Below, one piece after another: positions 60,856-64,000 of a stretch of 64,000 nucleotides of DNA (its first letter is position 1; every line of letters starts with the position of its first letter). Below the pieces are notes generated by a model. It searched no databases. It was not told the DNA's origin and was given only the letters and a program-made list of their open reading frames with translations. Source of the stretch: an uncultured Lachnospiraceae bacterium. Its GTDB lineage: Bacteria; Bacillota; Clostridia; Lachnospirales; Lachnospiraceae. The position numbers and the translations under genes were made by a program. The stretch is from contig CALWLM010000022.1 in NCBI GenBank assembly GCA_944381515.1, forward strand, positions 34,215 to 98,214, in the 5' to 3' direction.

Positions 60856-61419
60856 ATGGACAGACGCCAGCAAAAAACAAGAGCAGCCATTTTTGCCGCG
60901 TTCAGTACGCTCTTGGCAGAAAAAAATTATAGCAAGATTACGGTTCAGGAAATTATAGATACAGCCAATGTAGGCCGAACTACTTTCTACGCACATTTTG
61001 AAACAAAGGACGAGTTACTAAAGGCATTATGTGAAAATCTTTTCAGCCACATTATCAGCAGCGCTCTGGATTGCACCCACACGCATGGGCTATATTCTGA
61101 AAAAAGCGCGCCGCAATCTGTATTCTGTCACTTATTACAACATTTACAGGAGGATGAACATAATATCCTTGAATTGCTCTCTTGTGAAAGCAGCGAAATT
61201 TTTCTTCGCTATTTCAAAGACAGTCTGAATGAATTAATACAAAATCAGTTTGTTAATCAGAACAGGAAAAATAATATCGAAATTCCACAAGATTTTTTAG
61301 TCAACCATATCTCCAGCAGTTTCGTAGAAATGGTACTCTGGTGGGCAAAAGGACAGAAAAAGCAATCCCCTGAACAATTAGATCAATATTTTCGGGCCGT
61401 CATTGAACCAATTCTATAA
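60856..61419 (+). CDS. TetR/AcrR family regulator
   Basis: 187 residues. The N-terminal DNA-binding domain (about 6-52) has AIFAAFSTLLAEKNYSKITVQEI and the recognition helix NVGRTTFYAHFETKDEL. The C-terminal ligand domain is helical and of the TetR_C type common in Firmicutes. It is divergent from the metal ATPase with a palindrome between them, so local repression is likely. GGAAGGA five bases upstream sets the start at 60856. Base composition is AT-rich like the ATPase gene. It ends before a strong terminator. Confidence 0.88.
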   Translation: MDRRQQKTRAAIFAAFSTLLAEKNYSKITVQEIIDTANVGRTTFYAHFETKDELLKALCENLFSHIISSALDCTHTHGLYSEKSAPQSVFCHLLQHLQEDEHNILELLSCESSEIFLRYFKDSLNELIQNQFVNQNRKNNIEIPQDFLVNHISSSFVEMVLWWAKGQKKQSPEQLDQYFRAVIEPIL

Positions 61420-61498
61420 GAACAGAATATTATAATGGAAAATCAGCTGACCAGCAGCGTTTTTATGAATACCTTTAGATATGAATATTTTTCAGACA

Positions 61499-61540
61499 AA
61501 AAAGCGGAAAACCTGCCGAAACAAGGTTTTCCGCTTTTTT
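61499..61540. terminator. Bidirectional terminator between TetR gene and tRNA-Trp
   Basis: AAAAAGCGGAAAACC pairs with GGTTTTCCGCTTTTTT around a short loop; tracts on both sides allow use from either strand. Confidence 0.88.
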
Positions 61541-61570
61541 GGCGCCCTTCACAACGCCATTTCTGAAAGC

Positions 61571-61640
61571 AGGGGCAGTAAGAGTCGAACTCACATCGAT
61601 GGTTTTGGAGACCACTGTTCTGCCATTGAACTATGCCCCT
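61571..61640 (-). tRNA. tRNA-Trp (anticodon CCA)
   Basis: All four arms form: acceptor AGGGGCA with TGCCCCT, D stem GTTC with GAAC, anticodon stem GTGGT with ACCAT around loop CTCCAAA (anticodon CCA), and T stem GTGAG with CTTAC around TTCGACT. The CCA end is not encoded. Confidence 0.93.
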
Positions 61641-61665
61641 GTGCCGGTTTTTGAACCGCTTTATA

Positions 61666-61694
61666 GTTATATCACAACCTTCCTTTTCTGTCAA
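61666..61694 (-). promoter_or_regulatory. Promoter of tRNA-Trp
   Basis: On the minus strand TTGACA (61689-61694) and TATAAC (61666-61671) with a 17-base spacer, 26 bases upstream of the tRNA. Confidence 0.8.
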
Positions 61695-61712
61695 GCATTC
61701 CTGAAAAAAAGT

Positions 61713-61762
61713 CTGCTGCCGTACCCCTGTTCCTGATTTGAAACGGGATACGGCAGCTTTTT
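61713..61762. terminator. Terminator between radA and tRNA-Trp
   Basis: GCTGCCGTA with a CCC extension pairs with GGG and TACGGCAGC. T runs follow on both strands. It probably ends the clpC-radA operon. The remaining bases to radA (61763-61908) show nothing else. Confidence 0.7.
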
Positions 61763-61908
61763 GATTTACGTTTACAGGATGTTCAGATAAACTCCTGCAT
61801 GGAGTGTCAATCCATACAGAGCTTTAATTTTCCTTTTTTTACTATCAGGCGGAAAATATTTAATGATTTTCCCGGTTTCTTTTCAAATTTTGATGCGACA
61901 AACGCAGC

Positions 61909-63297
61909 TTACAGCAGCTTAATGGCCTCTGCCACACTGTCTACGCCGATCAGCCGAATTTCGTCGGTATGACGCAGCCCCTTTAAAGATACACGGGGCA
62001 GAATACAGGCAGAGAATCCCAGCCGTTTTGCTTCGGCAATGCGCTGCTCTGCCATGCTCACCGCACGGATCTCTCCGGACAGGCCCACTTCTCCAAAAAC
62101 CAGCGTGCCGTCAGGCACCGGCAGATCCCGGTAGCTGGAGACGATGGCCAGGACGATTCCCAGATCCAGGGCCGGCTCGTTGACCCTCATGCCTCCCGCA
62201 ATATTTACGTAGGCATCGCATTCTCCCAATCGCATACCCAGCCGCTTTTCCAGCACCGCCATCAAAAGATTGACCCGGTTATAGTCGGTCCCGGCCGCCG
62301 TACGGCGAGGCTGACCGAAGTTGGTGCGGCATATCAGAGCCTGTATCTCCAAAAGCAGCGGTCTGGTCCCCTCAATGGCGCAGGTCACCACCGATCCGGA
62401 GGCATTCTGCGGCCGCCCGCTCAAAAGGTACTGCGAAGGATTGGGCACTTCATGGAGTCCATCGGCCTTCATCTCAAAAACACCAATCTCATTGGTGGAG
62501 CCAAAACGATTTTTTACTCCCCGCAAAATTCGATAGGAGGCATGGCGGTCCCCTTCAAAATACAGCACCGTGTCTACCATATGCTCCAGCATTCTGGGGC
62601 CGGCTACCGTTCCCTCCTTGGTCACATGACCCACAATAAAAATGGGAATACTCAGGCCCTTGGCCAGCTGCAAAAGGGCCATGGTAGATTCACGCACCTG
62701 GCTGACGCTGCCGGGAGCCGCATCCACCGACTCCCGAAACATGGTCTGAATGGAATCAACGATTACCGTCTGCGGCTTTGCCTCACGGATTACCGCCTCG
62801 ATTACATCCAGATCAGTCTCGCACAAAAGGGTCAGCTGATCCGAAAACTCTCCCATCCGATCGGCCCGCAGCTTGATCTGATGCAGAGACTCCTCTCCGG
62901 ATATATAGAGAACGCTTACGCCGGAGGCTGTAAGGTTGCGGCACATCTGCAAAAGCAGGGTGGATTTGCCGATGCCCGGATCGCCGCCCACCAATACAAG
63001 GGAGCCCGCCACAATGCCGCCTCCCAGTACCCGGTCCAGCTCCTTAAATCCGGTCTGCTGGCGCACGCTTTGATCCGCCTCTATCTCTTTCAGCGTCCGG
63101 GGTTTGATATCGGTATGTACGGCAAAGCCGGAGGCCATGCTCCGGCTGCCGATACCTGTATGTCCTGCGGCCGAGGGGGCCTTCGGGGCCTCCACCATCG
63201 TATTCCACTGCCTGCAGCCAGGGCACTGTCCCAGCCACTTGGAAGACTCATAACCGCATTCTTTGCAGAAAAACAGGGTTGATTTTGCTTTCGCCAT
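61909..63297 (-). CDS. radA: DNA repair protein RadA
   Basis: 462 residues, the usual length. It has an N-terminal C4 zinc finger (CKECGYES with CPGC), Walker A GGDPGIGKSTLLLQ near 95-108, Walker B TVIVDSIQT, the RadA-specific KNRFG motif, and a C-terminal Lon-protease-like domain from about 275. It promotes branch migration of recombination intermediates. Its ATG overlaps the stop of the upstream 136-residue gene (TAATG). The clpC-radA linkage is standard in Firmicutes. Confidence 0.95.
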   Translation of the reverse strand: MAKAKSTLFFCKECGYESSKWLGQCPGCRQWNTMVEAPKAPSAAGHTGIGSRSMASGFAVHTDIKPRTLKEIEADQSVRQQTGFKELDRVLGGGIVAGSLVLVGGDPGIGKSTLLLQMCRNLTASGVSVLYISGEESLHQIKLRADRMGEFSDQLTLLCETDLDVIEAVIREAKPQTVIVDSIQTMFRESVDAAPGSVSQVRESTMALLQLAKGLSIPIFIVGHVTKEGTVAGPRMLEHMVDTVLYFEGDRHASYRILRGVKNRFGSTNEIGVFEMKADGLHEVPNPSQYLLSGRPQNASGSVVTCAIEGTRPLLLEIQALICRTNFGQPRRTAAGTDYNRVNLLMAVLEKRLGMRLGECDAYVNIAGGMRVNEPALDLGIVLAIVSSYRDLPVPDGTLVFGEVGLSGEIRAVSMAEQRIAEAKRLGFSACILPRVSLKGLRHTDEIRLIGVDSVAEAIKLL

Positions 63298-63707
63298 TAC
63301 TTCTTCACACTTACCTTCTGACCCACTCCCGGCTCCATCTCCAGGCTCAGGGACAGCTTGCCTCCCATGTTGGTCATCATCTGACCCAACACCTCGCCGT
63401 TTACCGTAACGGTATACTCCTGGTTTTCCAAAAGCTCCAGAGTGATCTGACAGTCCTTGCCGGCCTCCACCTCAAAGTCCACACCGTCCTCATTCTCGAC
63501 GAAATCATGGACAGCGGTGCCCGGCACAGATTCATAGACGAACATACCGTTCTTCTCAAGCTTCGTGATATCGCAGTAGGTCTTTACCTTGTACAGGTCT
63601 CCTCCCACCTCGTAGTTGTCCAGCTTTGCCTTTGTGCCAAGCTCATAGTTGCCGAAGCTTAATCCTCCGTCTGCTTCCTTTCGGATCAGCTCTGTCACGA
63701 CTGACAT
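63297..63707 (-). CDS. Conserved small protein of unknown function between clpC and radA
   Basis: 136 residues, acidic, predicted mainly beta-strand, without signal peptide or membrane segment. It contains regular strand-like repeats (CDITKLEKNGMFVYES, DFEVEAGKDCQITLEL, YTVTVNGEVLGQM). I recall similar Lachnospiraceae proteins loosely labelled endosialidase, but I see no glycosidase motif and do not support that name. It starts 13 bases inside the end of clpC and its stop overlaps the radA start, so it is tightly coupled to both. Confidence 0.75.
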   Translation of the reverse strand: MSVVTELIRKEADGGLSFGNYELGTKAKLDNYEVGGDLYKVKTYCDITKLEKNGMFVYESVPGTAVHDFVENEDGVDFEVEAGKDCQITLELLENQEYTVTVNGEVLGQMMTNMGGKLSLSLEMEPGVGQKVSVKK

Positions 63708-64000
63708 TTTTCCTTCCTCCTGAATGTTAACTTTTCTTCCCCGCAGGTGACGAATACGGTGTCGCCTCCATGAATCTCTCCGTCCAGGATTTCCTCCGCC
63801 AGCCTGTCCTCAATTTCATTTTGCAGCGTGCGCCGCAGAGGACGGGCTCCGTATTTTTCATCGTATCCCTTATCGATCAGGAACTTCTTCGCCTCCTCGT
63901 CCACCTCCAGATGAATATTCATCTGGCTCTGGATTCTCTCATCCATGGTCTTTAGCATGATATCGACAATTCTGCCCATATCTTCCTTGGAGAGCGCATG
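63695..64000 (-). CDS. clpC: ATP-dependent Clp protease ATPase subunit ClpC, C-terminal end (cut by window edge)
   Basis: About 101 C-terminal residues are visible and the frame is open to base 64000. The D2 small domain is clear: DEEAKKFLIDKGYDEKYGARPLRR near the middle, then LQNEIEDRLAEEILDGEI, the sensor-2 and C-terminal region of Hsp100 proteins. ClpC unfolds substrates for ClpP. It is followed by the small unknown gene (13-base overlap) and radA. Confidence 0.88.
   Translation of the reverse strand, partial: HALSKEDMGRIVDIMLKTMDERIQSQMNIHLEVDEEAKKFLIDKGYDEKYGARPLRRTLQNEIEDRLAEEILDGEIHGGDTVFVTCGEEKLTFRRKEKCQS

Noticed and set aside
61571..61640. tRNA-Trp as an integration site
   Set aside because: No duplicated tRNA 3' end and no integrase were found near the AT-rich module, so only adjacency can be stated.

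Overview
The window looks like a chromosomal segment of a spore-forming, low-oxygen Clostridia, most likely Lachnospiraceae. The clues are a pyrophosphate-type phosphofructokinase, an NADP isocitrate dehydrogenase of the 404-residue type, SpoIID/LytB and SleL-like spore or wall proteins, Firmicutes-type LexA boxes and T-box, a Clostridia-type 6S RNA, and strong AGGAGG ribosome sites. Base composition looks GC-rich for a clostridium, with one clearly AT-richer stretch near 58.5-61.5 kb. Taxonomy is inferred from gene families only. I see no rRNA, CRISPR array, insertion sequence or prophage.

Layout. 1-4.9 kb (minus): the N-terminal part of a membrane sensor, icd, and a coupled zinc-ribbon/TPM membrane protein pair. 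5.1-7.0 kb (plus): a DUF3990 (ADP-ribosyltransferase-like) protein and a DUF815 AAA ATPase. 7.1-14.4 kb: an APH-fold kinase, a lipoprotein hydrolase, an FMN-binding lipoprotein preceded by five phased 11-bp repeats, PPi-phosphofructokinase, and a MerR regulator divergent from a kinase remnant plus MATE exporter. 14.6-22.1 kb (minus): one long operon reading gmd, rmlD-like reductase, fcl, manC, phosphohexomutase, and finally an unusual HPr/D-lactate dehydrogenase fusion, with a divergent AraC regulator. 23.2-27.1 kb: SpoIID/LytB, 6S RNA and deoB. 27.2-29.7 kb: a radical-SAM DNA repair/modification pair behind two LexA boxes. 29.7-36.4 kb: ROK kinase, smpB, secG, and a DUF2079/KdpD-like/KdpE-like operon.

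36.5-40.3 kb: pheS-pheT under a T-box. 40.4-48.1 kb: a BrkB-like membrane protein, then the phosphate operon pstS-pstC-pstA-pstB-phoU-phoB-phoR behind a Pho-box-like array. Its PstS has its two halves in reversed (circularly permuted) order. 48.1-53.2 kb: lplA, 5-formyl-THF cyclo-ligase, a PD-(D/E)XK nuclease/XPD-like helicase fusion, an SDR and a VanZ protein in one overlapping run. 53.4-58.2 kb: SOS-type dinB, adenosine deaminase, a LysM-GH18 hydrolase and an SdpR-SdpI pair. 58.3-61.6 kb: a small coiled-coil protein, then an AT-rich metal ATPase/TetR module and tRNA-Trp. 61.9-64 kb: radA, a small unknown protein and the end of clpC.

The most unusual items are the HPr/D-LDH fusion (phosphorylatable His15 kept, Ser46 replaced by Asn), the permuted PstS, the 11-bp repeat array abutting the FMN-lipoprotein promoter, and the SOS-controlled radical-SAM pair. 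All functions are predicted from sequence read by eye. No database search was run.
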